A DNA stretch of 56,412 bases, from the NCBI GenBank assembly GCA_039177505.1, contig JBCDFR010000026.1, positions 1 to 56,412 on the forward strand. The letters are read 5' to 3'. Both the position numbers and the translations under genes were made by a program. The notes below the pieces were generated by a model. That model searched no databases, was not told where the DNA came from, and saw only the letters and a program-made list of their open reading frames with translations. Positions within the stretch are counted from its first letter, which is position 1. Each line of letters begins with the position of its first letter. Below are positions 39,958 through 48,095 of the stretch, piece by piece. The stretch is from JABSQH01 sp039177505 (GTDB lineage: Bacteria; Actinomycetota; Acidimicrobiia; Acidimicrobiales; Ilumatobacteraceae).

Positions 39958-42636
39958 GTGACCGTCGACGAATCGACAGCGCCGGCGTGGGCGCGGCCAC
40001 CAGATGAGGTGGCCGCCGAGCAGCAGGTCGACACCGCGACGGGTCTGATCGCCGGTGAGGTTACAGAACGCCGCGACCGCTACGGCGCCAACCAGATCCC
40101 GAACGAGCCGCCACCAAGCTACTGGCAGATGGTCCGTGGCGCGCTCCGCGATCCGATGAATCTAATGCTGGTCGCTGTCGCAGTCGCCAGCTTCGTGATC
40201 GGTCAGACCTCCACCGGAATCCTCGTTGCCGTCCTGGTTGCGTTCAACGTGATCACGGCAGCGAACCAGGAGGCGAAGGCGCTCGCGACCGTCGACGCGC
40301 TCGAGAGCATGCAGGTGCCGACGGCGCGCGCCTTGCGTGCCGGACGCGTCACAGAAGTCGCCTCGCACGAACTCGTCCCGGGCGACGTGGTGATGGTCGA
40401 AGCGGGCGATCTGGTCCCGGCCGACGGACGCATTCTCACGTCGGCCAGCTTGGAGGTGCAAGAGGCTGCGCTCACGGGCGAGAGCGCGCCAGTGGCCAAA
40501 GGCACCGACGCTACCGACGCCGACGCGGCGATCGGCGACCGCACCTCGATGCTGTACCAGAACACCGCTGTCTCGCGTGGAACGGCGACGATCGTGGTCA
40601 CCGGAACGGGGTCGGCGACCGAGATGGGCAAGATCGCCGGCATGCTCGGCAGCGTCGAGCGGTCACGGTCGCCGCTGCAGCAAGAACTCGGCCAGCTGAC
40701 GACCTGGATCGGCGTCGTGGCGTGGTCCGCAGTGGCCGTCATCGTCGTGATCGGGCTCCTCCGCGGGCTCGACTTCGACGACCTCATGTTGTTGGCCATC
40801 GCCGTTGCGATCTCGGCGATCCCCAGCGGCATGCCCACCTTCGTCCAATTGATGTTGTCGTCAGGTGCGCAGCGGCTGGCCGACGCGAAGGCAGTGGTCA
40901 AGAACCTGACCGACGTCGAGACATTGGGAGCGACGTCCGCGATCAACAGCGACAAGACCGGTACCTTGACCCTCAACCAGATGACGGCGACGCGGTTGTT
41001 CGCCGGAGGTCGATGGTTCACCGTCGAAGGTGGCGGCTACTCCAAGCAGGGCGCGATTCTCCACGGCACCGAGGGCGAGATTCCCGACTTCACCCCGCTC
41101 GCGCTCGGTTTGTCGTTGTGCAGTGACGCCACCGTCGACGACGACGGCACCGTGATCGGCGACCCCACCGAGGCGGCGCTCGTCGTGCTGGCCGCGAAGA
41201 TGGGGATCGACGCGGAGATCGTGCGCCGGGAACACCCGCGCCTCGCCGAAGTGCCGTTCGACTCGGCATACAAGTTCATGGCCACGTTCCACGATCGGCC
41301 GGAGGCGGACGACGGGGCGGTGGCCGAGTTGGTGAAGGGCGCCCCAGACGTGTTGCTCCAGCGAGCCACCTCGGCGTTCTGGCGCGGCGAGGTGGTGCCG
41401 ATCGAGCAGGTCCGCGACCACCTCGTCGCCGCCAACCAAGAGCTGTCCGAGAAGGGGCTGCGGGTGTTGTCGTTTGCCGCCCGCGACTTCTCCGCTGGCG
41501 ACTTCGACGACGAGCGCGACCCGATGGAGTACGTCGACGATCTCGTCTTCGTCTCCCTGGTCGGAATCATCGACCCACTCCGTCCATCGGCGAAAGAGGC
41601 CGTGCGCATCGCTTCGGAGGCCGGCATCGATGTCCGCATGATCACCGGCGACCATGCGGCCACCGCCAAAGCGATCGGGGACGACCTCGGGCTGGGCGAG
41701 GGCGTCATCACTGGGCCCGAATTCCAGAAGATGTCCGACGACAACCTCACCGCGCAGATCCCCGACCTGCACGTGTTCGGCCGCGTCGCCCCCGAGGACA
41801 AGCTGCGGTTGGTCGATCGAATGCAGGACGCCGGACTGATCGTGGCGATGACCGGCGACGCAGTCAACGATGCAGCGGCGCTGAAGAAGGCCGACATCGG
41901 CGTCGCCATGGGCAGCGGCAGCGAGGTGACCAAACAGGCGGCGCGGATGATCCTCACCGACGATCACTTCGCCACGCTCGTCCATGCAGTCGAGTTGGGT
42001 CGCGACATCTACGAGAAGGTCTCGACGTACATCCGCTTCCAGATCACCGGGATGCTTGGCGTGCTGCTACTGATGCTGGCGGCCACGCTGTTCAACATCA
42101 ACGACGGTGTGGCATTGACGCCGGGCATGTTGCTGTTCACCACGATCGCGGTAGCCATCTTCGCCGTGCTGTCGATCATCAGCGATGTGCCCGATCCAGG
42201 CCTGATGAGCCGCCCGCCCCGCGATCCATCCGAACGGCTGGTGACGAACGCGCGCGGCATCCGCTGGCTCGGTATCGGGCTGGCGACGGCGGCGGTCGGC
42301 ATCGTGCCACTCGTGTGGGGTCCTGACGAGCCGCTGACCGACGCCGCGACGGTCTCAATGACGATGGCGTTCGGCGTCGCCGGTCTCTCCATGATGTGGC
42401 AGACCCTGGCGCAGCGGCGCGACCCGACGCCGTTCTGGGTTGGGCCGTTCTGGCCATATCTGCGCACCTTGATCCTCGGAGGGATCGTGGTCTGGATGGC
42501 GGTCGAGTTCGCGGTGCTCCAGCGATGGTTGTTGACGACCTCGCTGACGGGCTCCCAGTGGCTTGCCGTGATCGGCCTGTCGCTCGTGCCAGCAATCGTC
42601 GCCGAGATCGACAAGGCAGTCCGACGCCGGGCGTGA
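39958..42636 (+). CDS. P-type cation-transporting ATPase (P2/P3-like)
   Basis: An 892-residue pump from GTG 39958. The phosphatase motif is TGES (173-176), the phosphorylated D332 is in SDKTGTLTLNQM, KGAP marks the ATP site, and the hinge motif is TGDAVNDAAAL (632 on), with Ala in place of the usual Gly and Pro (TGDGVNDAPAL). About ten membrane helices are present. Helix 4 reads AISAIPSGMPTFVQ, so the Ca-binding Glu of IPEGLP pumps is a Ser and the Met replaces Leu. A Ca2+ specificity is therefore doubtful; proton, Na+, K+ or a metal is possible. Confidence 0.9.
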   Translation: MTVDESTAPAWARPPDEVAAEQQVDTATGLIAGEVTERRDRYGANQIPNEPPPSYWQMVRGALRDPMNLMLVAVAVASFVIGQTSTGILVAVLVAFNVITAANQEAKALATVDALESMQVPTARALRAGRVTEVASHELVPGDVVMVEAGDLVPADGRILTSASLEVQEAALTGESAPVAKGTDATDADAAIGDRTSMLYQNTAVSRGTATIVVTGTGSATEMGKIAGMLGSVERSRSPLQQELGQLTTWIGVVAWSAVAVIVVIGLLRGLDFDDLMLLAIAVAISAIPSGMPTFVQLMLSSGAQRLADAKAVVKNLTDVETLGATSAINSDKTGTLTLNQMTATRLFAGGRWFTVEGGGYSKQGAILHGTEGEIPDFTPLALGLSLCSDATVDDDGTVIGDPTEAALVVLAAKMGIDAEIVRREHPRLAEVPFDSAYKFMATFHDRPEADDGAVAELVKGAPDVLLQRATSAFWRGEVVPIEQVRDHLVAANQELSEKGLRVLSFAARDFSAGDFDDERDPMEYVDDLVFVSLVGIIDPLRPSAKEAVRIASEAGIDVRMITGDHAATAKAIGDDLGLGEGVITGPEFQKMSDDNLTAQIPDLHVFGRVAPEDKLRLVDRMQDAGLIVAMTGDAVNDAAALKKADIGVAMGSGSEVTKQAARMILTDDHFATLVHAVELGRDIYEKVSTYIRFQITGMLGVLLLMLAATLFNINDGVALTPGMLLFTTIAVAIFAVLSIISDVPDPGLMSRPPRDPSERLVTNARGIRWLGIGLATAAVGIVPLVWGPDEPLTDAATVSMTMAFGVAGLSMMWQTLAQRRDPTPFWVGPFWPYLRTLILGGIVVWMAVEFAVLQRWLLTTSLTGSQWLAVIGLSLVPAIVAEIDKAVRRRA

Positions 42637-42664
42637 CGACTCGCGTCCCATCGCTACAACCCTG

Positions 42665-42724
42665 CATGGCTGACGTCCACATCGCTGACGTCTGCATGGC
42701 TCAGGTCCGCATGGCACACTTCAA
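42665..42724 (+). repeat. Four 15-base tandem repeats before soxR
   Basis: Imperfect units CATGGCTGACGTCCA, CATCGCTGACGTCTG, CATGGCTCAGGTCCG and CATGGCACACTTCAA lie head to tail. Read from ATG 42666 they give MADVH-IADVC-MAQVR-MAHF, a pentapeptide-repeat-like pattern, but the frame stops within 23 codons. They could be a remnant of a pentapeptide-repeat gene or a repeat in the soxR promoter. Confidence 0.65.
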
Positions 42725-42735
42725 CAATGGTTGAA
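42720..42735. promoter_or_regulatory. Palindrome over the soxR start codon
   Basis: TTCAAC-AATG-GTTGAA is a perfect 6-base inverted repeat with the soxR ATG inside its spacer. It resembles MerR-family dyads in shape but is shorter than the known SoxR box (CCTCAAG...CTTGAGG). It could be an autoregulatory site or an RNA hairpin hiding the start. Confidence 0.4.
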
Positions 42736-43182
42736 CCACGCCGGTGGACGATCGGCGAGGTCGCGGCCCGAACTGGCGTTGCGACCTCCGCCCTGCGGTT
42801 CTATGAAGAGCAGGGCCTGATCCGCAGCGAACGGAACGCTGCGGGACATCGCCGCTATCGGCCGGACGTCGTGCGGCGAGTCAGCTTCATTCAGATCGCT
42901 CAGCGTGTCGGGTTGAGCCTGGACGACGTCCGCCGAGCGCTCGACACGTTGCCGCAGTCGCGGACGCCGAGCCGGACCGACTGGGACCGGTTGGCCTCCT
43001 CGTGGCGTCCGCTGCTCGACGCCCGCATCGAGATGATCACGGCACTGCGCGACCAGCTCGACAGCTGCATCGGATGTGGCTGCTTGAGTCTCGACACCTG
43101 CGGCCTCCACAACGCCGACGACCGCGCCGCCCGCTTCGGCGCCGGTCCGCGCTACCTCCTCGGCGACAGCTCCGACGTGTAG
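42727..43182 (+). CDS. soxR: Redox-sensing MerR-family activator SoxR
   Basis: A 151-residue regulator. The MerR winged helix is residues 6-75 (RWTIGEVAARTGVATSALRFYEEQGLI, shown from its start), then a dimerisation helix. The [2Fe-2S] motif CIGCGCLSLDTC (CX2CXCX5C) is complete. SoxR responds to redox-cycling compounds and in actinobacteria mostly activates exporters, oxidoreductases and monooxygenases. Start ATG 42727. It is followed by a broken ABC exporter gene, a plausible former target. Confidence 0.93.
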   Translation: MVEPRRWTIGEVAARTGVATSALRFYEEQGLIRSERNAAGHRRYRPDVVRRVSFIQIAQRVGLSLDDVRRALDTLPQSRTPSRTDWDRLASSWRPLLDARIEMITALRDQLDSCIGCGCLSLDTCGLHNADDRAARFGAGPRYLLGDSSDV

Positions 43183-43271
43183 CCGGCTGCGAGCTGCCGC
43201 GCCGCGACACAGCGCTCAATCGGAGCTCGACTGCTCAGAAGTACGATCCGGCCACCACCCCCCAACTCCGA

Positions 43272-43505
43272 ATGGGGCGACGCTCGGCCGCGGTCGCCGG
43301 CGATCAGTCGCCTGACCAACACTTGCTTCGCCGCAGCGCGCGCCTGCTCGCTCATCACGGTCGACGCACTGTCGTTGTCTTCGGACTCACCGCCGTGACG
43401 ACTGCGTTCCAGGTGCTGACCCCAGCCGTGTTCGGTCGCGCCATCGACGCAGTGCAAGACCAGGACGAGGGTGCCACTGGGAATGACCCGGGACCGGTCA
43501 TCTGA
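43272..43505 (+). pseudogene. N-terminal fragment of an ABC exporter (MsbA-type)
   Basis: A 77-codon frame whose residues LLRRSARLLAHHGRRTVVVF, TTAFQVLTPAVFGRAIDAVQ match the first membrane helix and loop of type-I ABC half-transporters. The frame ends at 43505 and nothing further of the transporter is present before the convergent gene at 43648. It is truncated, about 10 percent of the full length. The flanking bases 43183-43271 and 43506-43647 contain no recognisable gene. Confidence 0.6.
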
Positions 43506-43647
43506 GGGTCCGCACGCCGACGGCACACCGAGGCCCCACCACGTGTGTCCGCCGGGATCCCGCCAGGCGGGCCATCACTCCACGATGTCATGTCGTCAGT
43601 CAGGACGCGGGCGTGTCGAGCGACTCCGCCGAGCGCGGCGCGCTGGA

Positions 43648-44454
43648 TCAGTCGTCGAGCGGTGTCATGAACGACCACAGGGTGCCCTCTGGATCGCGCG
43701 CGCTGTATTCGCGGTAACCGTAGGGTTGGTCGACCGGCTCGTAGGCGATGTCGGCGCCATTGGCAGCGACCATCCGGCAGTGGTCGTCGACGTCGTTCAC
43801 CATCACCGCCATCGTTGCGGTGGCAGCCCCCAACGTCGATGGCGCCTGCAAACCGAAGTCGGCCGTCTCCGGGTGGAGCCAGATTTCGCCGTCGCCGGCA
43901 AACACTTGGCCGTGCACCACTGCGCCGTCAGGCGATCTGGTGATCTCACCGGGCGTCATGCCGAACACGTCGACGAGATGTGCGTGCGCTGCGGGAATAT
44001 CGCGGTAGACGAGAATCGAGATCCTCGTTCGTAGGTTGGTGTCGGCCATGACCATCTCCTCCAAGATGTGCAACAGGTAGGCGGTTTTGTCGGCGTCGGT
44101 GGCGTCACCGAGGCGGGTGAGTGCACCGTTGACGGCGGTGCGCACGCGGCTCAACCGCTCGATCTCCGTATCGAGACCGCCGGCGTGTCGTTCGAGTGAC
44201 GTCCCGAGATCCCAACCGGGATCGTCGAGTGCAGTGCGGATCTGATCGAGCGACATGTCGAGCCGCTTGAGCAGGCTCACGCGGTACAGCCGCTCCACGT
44301 CGGCGGCGCCGTACAACCGATGGCCTGCTTCCGTGCGAGCTTCAGGAGCCAACAGACCGATGTCCTCGTAGTGGTGCAACGTTCGCACCGTGATCCCAGC
44401 CGTCTTGGCGAGTTCGCCGATCCGCACATACCCATCGCCTCCGATCACGTGCAT
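43648..44454 (-). CDS. MerR-family regulator fused to a VOC (glyoxalase-like) domain
   Basis: A 268-residue fusion. Residues 9-80 are a MerR winged helix (YVRIGELAKTAGITVRTLHH, HRLYGAADVERLYRVSLLKR), residues 80-130 a coiled coil, and residues 140-268 a VOC domain (SILVYRDIPAAHAHLVDVFG, GEIWLHPETADFG, MVNDVDDHCRMVAANG, YREYSARDPEGTLWSFMTP). The VOC half is of the bleomycin-resistance type and is probably a ligand sensor in place of the usual TipAS-type domain. Co-directional with, and downstream of, the molybdenum hydroxylase gene. Confidence 0.88.
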   Translation of the reverse strand: MHVIGGDGYVRIGELAKTAGITVRTLHHYEDIGLLAPEARTEAGHRLYGAADVERLYRVSLLKRLDMSLDQIRTALDDPGWDLGTSLERHAGGLDTEIERLSRVRTAVNGALTRLGDATDADKTAYLLHILEEMVMADTNLRTRISILVYRDIPAAHAHLVDVFGMTPGEITRSPDGAVVHGQVFAGDGEIWLHPETADFGLQAPSTLGAATATMAVMVNDVDDHCRMVAANGADIAYEPVDQPYGYREYSARDPEGTLWSFMTPLDD

Positions 44455-44535
44455 GGAAGGGACCGTACGACCTGACGCGACGTGAGGTGCAAGACCCCAC
44501 CGCGCATCCGTCTCGGCGCCTGACGACTGTGGGGC

Positions 44536-47112
44536 CTACGACAGGGGTTCGAGTGGCAACGAGCTGCGGCGGACTCCATCGACGGCGTGGAATGCGGCGG
44601 CGACGGCAGGCGCCGTCGGCACGAGGCCGATCTCTCCCACGCCCTTGATACCGAACGGCGAGCGGGGCTGGGGCACCTCGACCAGCTCGACCTCGATCGG
44701 CGGGACGTCCTTGGCTCTCAGGATGCGCAGCGAGCGCAGCGTCATGTTGGTCGGGTGGCCGGTATCGGGGTCGGTGGGAAAATCCTCGCTCAGTGCATAC
44801 CCGAGGCCCATGTGCACGCTGCCCTCGATCTGGCCTTCGACGAGCAGCGGGTTGACCGCACGGCCGACATCGTGGACCGCGACCACGCGCTCGATCGCCC
44901 GAGAGTCGGGGTCGATCACGACGAGCTGTGCGGCGTAGCTGAAACACGAGTGAATCGTCGGGTGCTCAACATCGGGGTCGTCGAGCCGATCGGTCCAATC
45001 AACGACGTACTCCCCCACGTAGTCGGCCTCGACGGCGCATCCACCAGCACGAGCGGCGGCGCATGCGTCGCGCACTGAACCAGCGGCCATCAAGGTCCCG
45101 CGCGATCCGGTCGTCTGTCCGAAGCCCAGCTCGCGCGTCGTGTCGACGATCACGTCGATGCGCTCGGGGTCGACGTCGAGTTCTTGGGCGGCAACCTGGA
45201 GCGCGACGGTGTGCACGCCTTGACCCATCTCGGTCCAGCCATGGCGCACTTCGATGCGTTCGTCGTCGCGAAAACGGACCACCGCCTTGGACACCTCGCG
45301 GAACCCGTTGCCGAGGCCGGAGTTCTTCAGTCCGAGCCCGAGGCCGACGACCTTGCCCGCCGCCTCGGCCGCTTCGATGTGGGGGGCGATGCGGTCGAGA
45401 CACGCGCCGGCGCCGGCCGCTCCGTCGTCCATCAGCTGGCCGGGACCCCACACATCGCCGGGACGAATCACGTTGCGTCGACGGATCTCGAACGAGCTCA
45501 GACCAGCTCGTTCGGCGAGGCGATCGAGCACGCCCTCCATTGCGAACTGCGCCTGGTTGGCACCAAACCCGCGGAATGCACCGCACACGAGGTTGTTGGT
45601 ACGGACCGCGATCGTCTCGACGTCGATCGCTTGCCAGCGATAGGGCCCGCAGGCGTGGCCAGCAGCTCGCTCGAGCACTTTCATCCCGACGCTGGCGTAC
45701 GCGCCCGAGTCGCCGATCCCGCGAACGTGGAGTGCGGTGAGCTGGCCATCGGCGTCACAGCCGGCCCGGTACTCGAGGCGAATCGGATGTCGCTTGGCGT
45801 GCATCCGCAAACTCTCTTCACGCGACAGGGTGCACTTCACCGGACGGTCGAGCAGCCAGGCGGCAAGCGCCACGTGGGCCTGGTTGCTCATGTCCTCCTT
45901 GCCGCCGAAGGCGCCGCCGTTCGACACGAGTTCGACCGTGACCGACGCTCGATCGACGTCGAGCACCGAGGCGATGTCGTTGCGGTCGTCCCACACGCCC
46001 TGGCCACCCGAGTACACGTGCAAGGCGCGGTCGTCACCGGTGCCTGATGGCACGGCCAGGGTCGACTCGGGTTCGAGAAAGGCGTGCTCGATGCGCTGCG
46101 TTTCGAACACCTCCTCGACCACGTGTGCGCTCGCCCCAAGTGCTGCGTCGACGTCGCCGCCGCGTTGATACGCGCTCGTCGACAACACGTTGGAGTCTGT
46201 GCCCCACACCGAGATCGGCGCCGATGCTTCGAGCGCGGCCCGCGCATCGGTGTTCGGCACCTCGACGGCGCAGTCGACAACAACTGCTGCTGCGGCGGCA
46301 CGTGCTTGTTCTCTCGTCTCGGCGACCACCACCGCCAGCACGTCACCGACGTACGACGTGTGTCCGCCGACCGGGATCATCACCGGCCAGTCCTTGTGAA
46401 TCAGGCCCACTCGCAGTTCGCCGGGGATGTCGGCGGCGGTGAATACGGCGGTCACACCAGGCAGAGCCTCTGCCGCGGTGACGTCGATGCCGATCACTTC
46501 GGCGCGGGCGTGGTCGCTCAGCCGCAACGCCGCGTGCAATATGCCGGGGACACGAATGTCGTCGATGTAGTTGCGCTCGCCGAGCGTCAGCGGTGCTGCT
46601 TCGTACTTCGCCCCGGGGGCACCGACGCCACGCCCCAGCGCTGGAGCGGCCTTTTCGCTCTTGGCCACCTGTTCGATGGCGTCGAGGATCTTCACGTATC
46701 CGGTACATCGGCACAGGTGCGCACCGAGGTGCGGCGCCATCCCCTCTCGGGTGAGCGCGTCGCCCTTCTTGTCGATCTGCGCCTTGGCCCGCATGACGAT
46801 CCCGGGAATGCAGAAGCCGCACTGCAAGCCGCCGCAAGCGGAGAACGCGTCAGCGAAGCGTTGCCGCTCGTCGTCGTCGACACCTTCGAGGGTGACGACC
46901 GATCGTCCGTCGAGTTTGTCGAGGTCGTACTGACAGGCGACGCTCGCCTTCCCGTCGATCAGGACCGTGCAGCACCCGCATTGGCCCGACGGCGAGCATC
47001 CGTCCTTCGGCGAGGTGATGTCGAGTTCTTCACGAAGCGCGGACAGCAGGTGCGGGTGATCGCGGCGGACGCGCACCGGGGTGCCGTTGAGCTCAAACTC
47101 GACGTCGGACAC
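44536..47112 (-). CDS. Molybdenum hydroxylase: fused [2Fe-2S] and Mo-binding subunits (xanthine dehydrogenase-like)
   Basis: An 858-residue enzyme of the xanthine oxidase family without FAD domain. The first cluster is C39/C45/C48/C60 (DGCSPSGQCGCCTV), the second C98/C101/C134/C136 (LQCGFCIPG, HLCRCTGY). The Mo domain follows (VGDVLAVVVAETREQARAAA, NGGAFGGKEDM, CGAFRGFGANQAQFA, GQTTGSRGT), ending with the catalytic Glu in KGVGEIGLVP (about residue 827). GCSPSGQCGCCTV is typical of selenium-dependent xanthine-dehydrogenase-like proteins. GTG 47112 lies in an operator palindrome. With the carbamoylase it suggests purine or other N-heterocycle catabolism. Confidence 0.9.
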   Translation of the reverse strand: MSDVEFELNGTPVRVRRDHPHLLSALREELDITSPKDGCSPSGQCGCCTVLIDGKASVACQYDLDKLDGRSVVTLEGVDDDERQRFADAFSACGGLQCGFCIPGIVMRAKAQIDKKGDALTREGMAPHLGAHLCRCTGYVKILDAIEQVAKSEKAAPALGRGVGAPGAKYEAAPLTLGERNYIDDIRVPGILHAALRLSDHARAEVIGIDVTAAEALPGVTAVFTAADIPGELRVGLIHKDWPVMIPVGGHTSYVGDVLAVVVAETREQARAAAAAVVVDCAVEVPNTDARAALEASAPISVWGTDSNVLSTSAYQRGGDVDAALGASAHVVEEVFETQRIEHAFLEPESTLAVPSGTGDDRALHVYSGGQGVWDDRNDIASVLDVDRASVTVELVSNGGAFGGKEDMSNQAHVALAAWLLDRPVKCTLSREESLRMHAKRHPIRLEYRAGCDADGQLTALHVRGIGDSGAYASVGMKVLERAAGHACGPYRWQAIDVETIAVRTNNLVCGAFRGFGANQAQFAMEGVLDRLAERAGLSSFEIRRRNVIRPGDVWGPGQLMDDGAAGAGACLDRIAPHIEAAEAAGKVVGLGLGLKNSGLGNGFREVSKAVVRFRDDERIEVRHGWTEMGQGVHTVALQVAAQELDVDPERIDVIVDTTRELGFGQTTGSRGTLMAAGSVRDACAAARAGGCAVEADYVGEYVVDWTDRLDDPDVEHPTIHSCFSYAAQLVVIDPDSRAIERVVAVHDVGRAVNPLLVEGQIEGSVHMGLGYALSEDFPTDPDTGHPTNMTLRSLRILRAKDVPPIEVELVEVPQPRSPFGIKGVGEIGLVPTAPAVAAAFHAVDGVRRSSLPLEPLS

Positions 47113-47131
47113 TTTGACATTCTGTCAAAGT
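47111..47131. promoter_or_regulatory. Perfect 21-base palindrome at the molybdenum hydroxylase start
   Basis: ACTTTGACA-ttc-TGTCAAAGT is a perfect 9-base inverted repeat that begins within the GTG start codon region of the hydroxylase and occupies the 77-base gap after the carbamoylase gene. The TGACA/TGTCA core resembles TetR or GntR operators. The cognate regulator is not obvious; the MerR-VOC gene downstream is one candidate. Confidence 0.6.
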
Positions 47132-47189
47132 TGTACGGCTCGTGCAGCTCTGCGCCGCAGAGCTCTCGTGGCCGACAGGGCCACCCCCG

Positions 47190-48095
47190 TCACAGGCGAT
47201 ACACGTCGGGGCGTCGATACGTGTCGAAGTCGAACAGCGTCTGCTTGTACCGGGCGCACCAGTCGAGGTCGCAGTCGGCAACGACGAGTTCGTCGCCGGT
47301 GGTGGCGGCGGTCGCCAGCACTTCACCCGATGGCGCGACGATCGTCGACTCGGCCAGCGAGTCCACACCCTCTTCCACACCACCTTTGGCCACGCCGACC
47401 ACGAAGGTCCCGTTCTGATACGCGCCTGCCGACATCACGAGCCGGTTGTGGAAGCCCTGCAGCGAATCTTGACTCGGGTCGGGCGGGTAGTGCAGCGGAG
47501 TGTTGTAACCGCACAGGATCATCTCGACGCCTTGGAGTCCCATCGACCGATACGACTCGGGCCATCGCCGGTCGTTGCAGATCATCATCCCGAATCGCCC
47601 GCCGAAGGCGTCCCAGACGCCGAATCCATCGGGCGACGGCTCGAAGTAGTAGCGCTCGAGGTGCTGAAACGGGCGATCGGGTTCGTTGCTCGCGTGGCCA
47701 GGAATGTGCACTTTCTTGAACGTCGCCACCTCGGCACCGTCGAGGTCCCACAAGGTCTGCACGTTCCAGCGGTGCTCGACGCCATCGCGGCCGATGTCGA
47801 GGAGGGCGTATCCGAGCGCCACGCCGATCCGGCGGGCGCGGGCCTCGGCGAACAGCGGCGCGGTGACGTCGTTGGGCATCGCCCGCTCGTAGAAGTGGTC
47901 GGCGTCGGTGATGTCGTCGACGTACCAGCGGGGGAAGAATGTGGTGAGCGCGAGTTCGGGGAACACGACGAGGTCGCACCCGCGAGCGGCAGCATCGCGC
48001 AACAGCACGAGCATCCGCTCGACGACATCGGCGCGTGTGTCGGCTCGCTCGACGGGCCCCAGCTGGGCGGCAGCGACGGTGACGACTCGGCTCAC
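47190..48095 (-). CDS. N-carbamoyl-D-amino-acid hydrolase-like (nitrilase superfamily)
   Basis: A 301-residue carbon-nitrogen hydrolase. Catalytic Glu is in VVFPELALTTFFPRW, which is the exact family motif of D-carbamoylases, Lys in FKKVHIPGH, and Cys in MMICNDRRWPE. The length fits the ~304-residue D-carbamoylases. Such enzymes release CO2 and NH3 from N-carbamoyl amino acids, the end of hydantoin and related catabolism. GTG 48095 overlaps the upstream FtsK-like stop (GTGA); an upstream in-frame start would lie inside that gene. Confidence 0.88.
   Translation of the reverse strand: MSRVVTVAAAQLGPVERADTRADVVERMLVLLRDAAARGCDLVVFPELALTTFFPRWYVDDITDADHFYERAMPNDVTAPLFAEARARRIGVALGYALLDIGRDGVEHRWNVQTLWDLDGAEVATFKKVHIPGHASNEPDRPFQHLERYYFEPSPDGFGVWDAFGGRFGMMICNDRRWPESYRSMGLQGVEMILCGYNTPLHYPPDPSQDSLQGFHNRLVMSAGAYQNGTFVVGVAKGGVEEGVDSLAESTIVAPSGEVLATAATTGDELVVADCDLDWCARYKQTLFDFDTYRRPDVYRL

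Noticed and set aside
43183..43271. Continuation of soxR beyond 43182
   Set aside because: The SoxR protein is complete with its Cys motif and usual tail; the following bases only read through in other frames.
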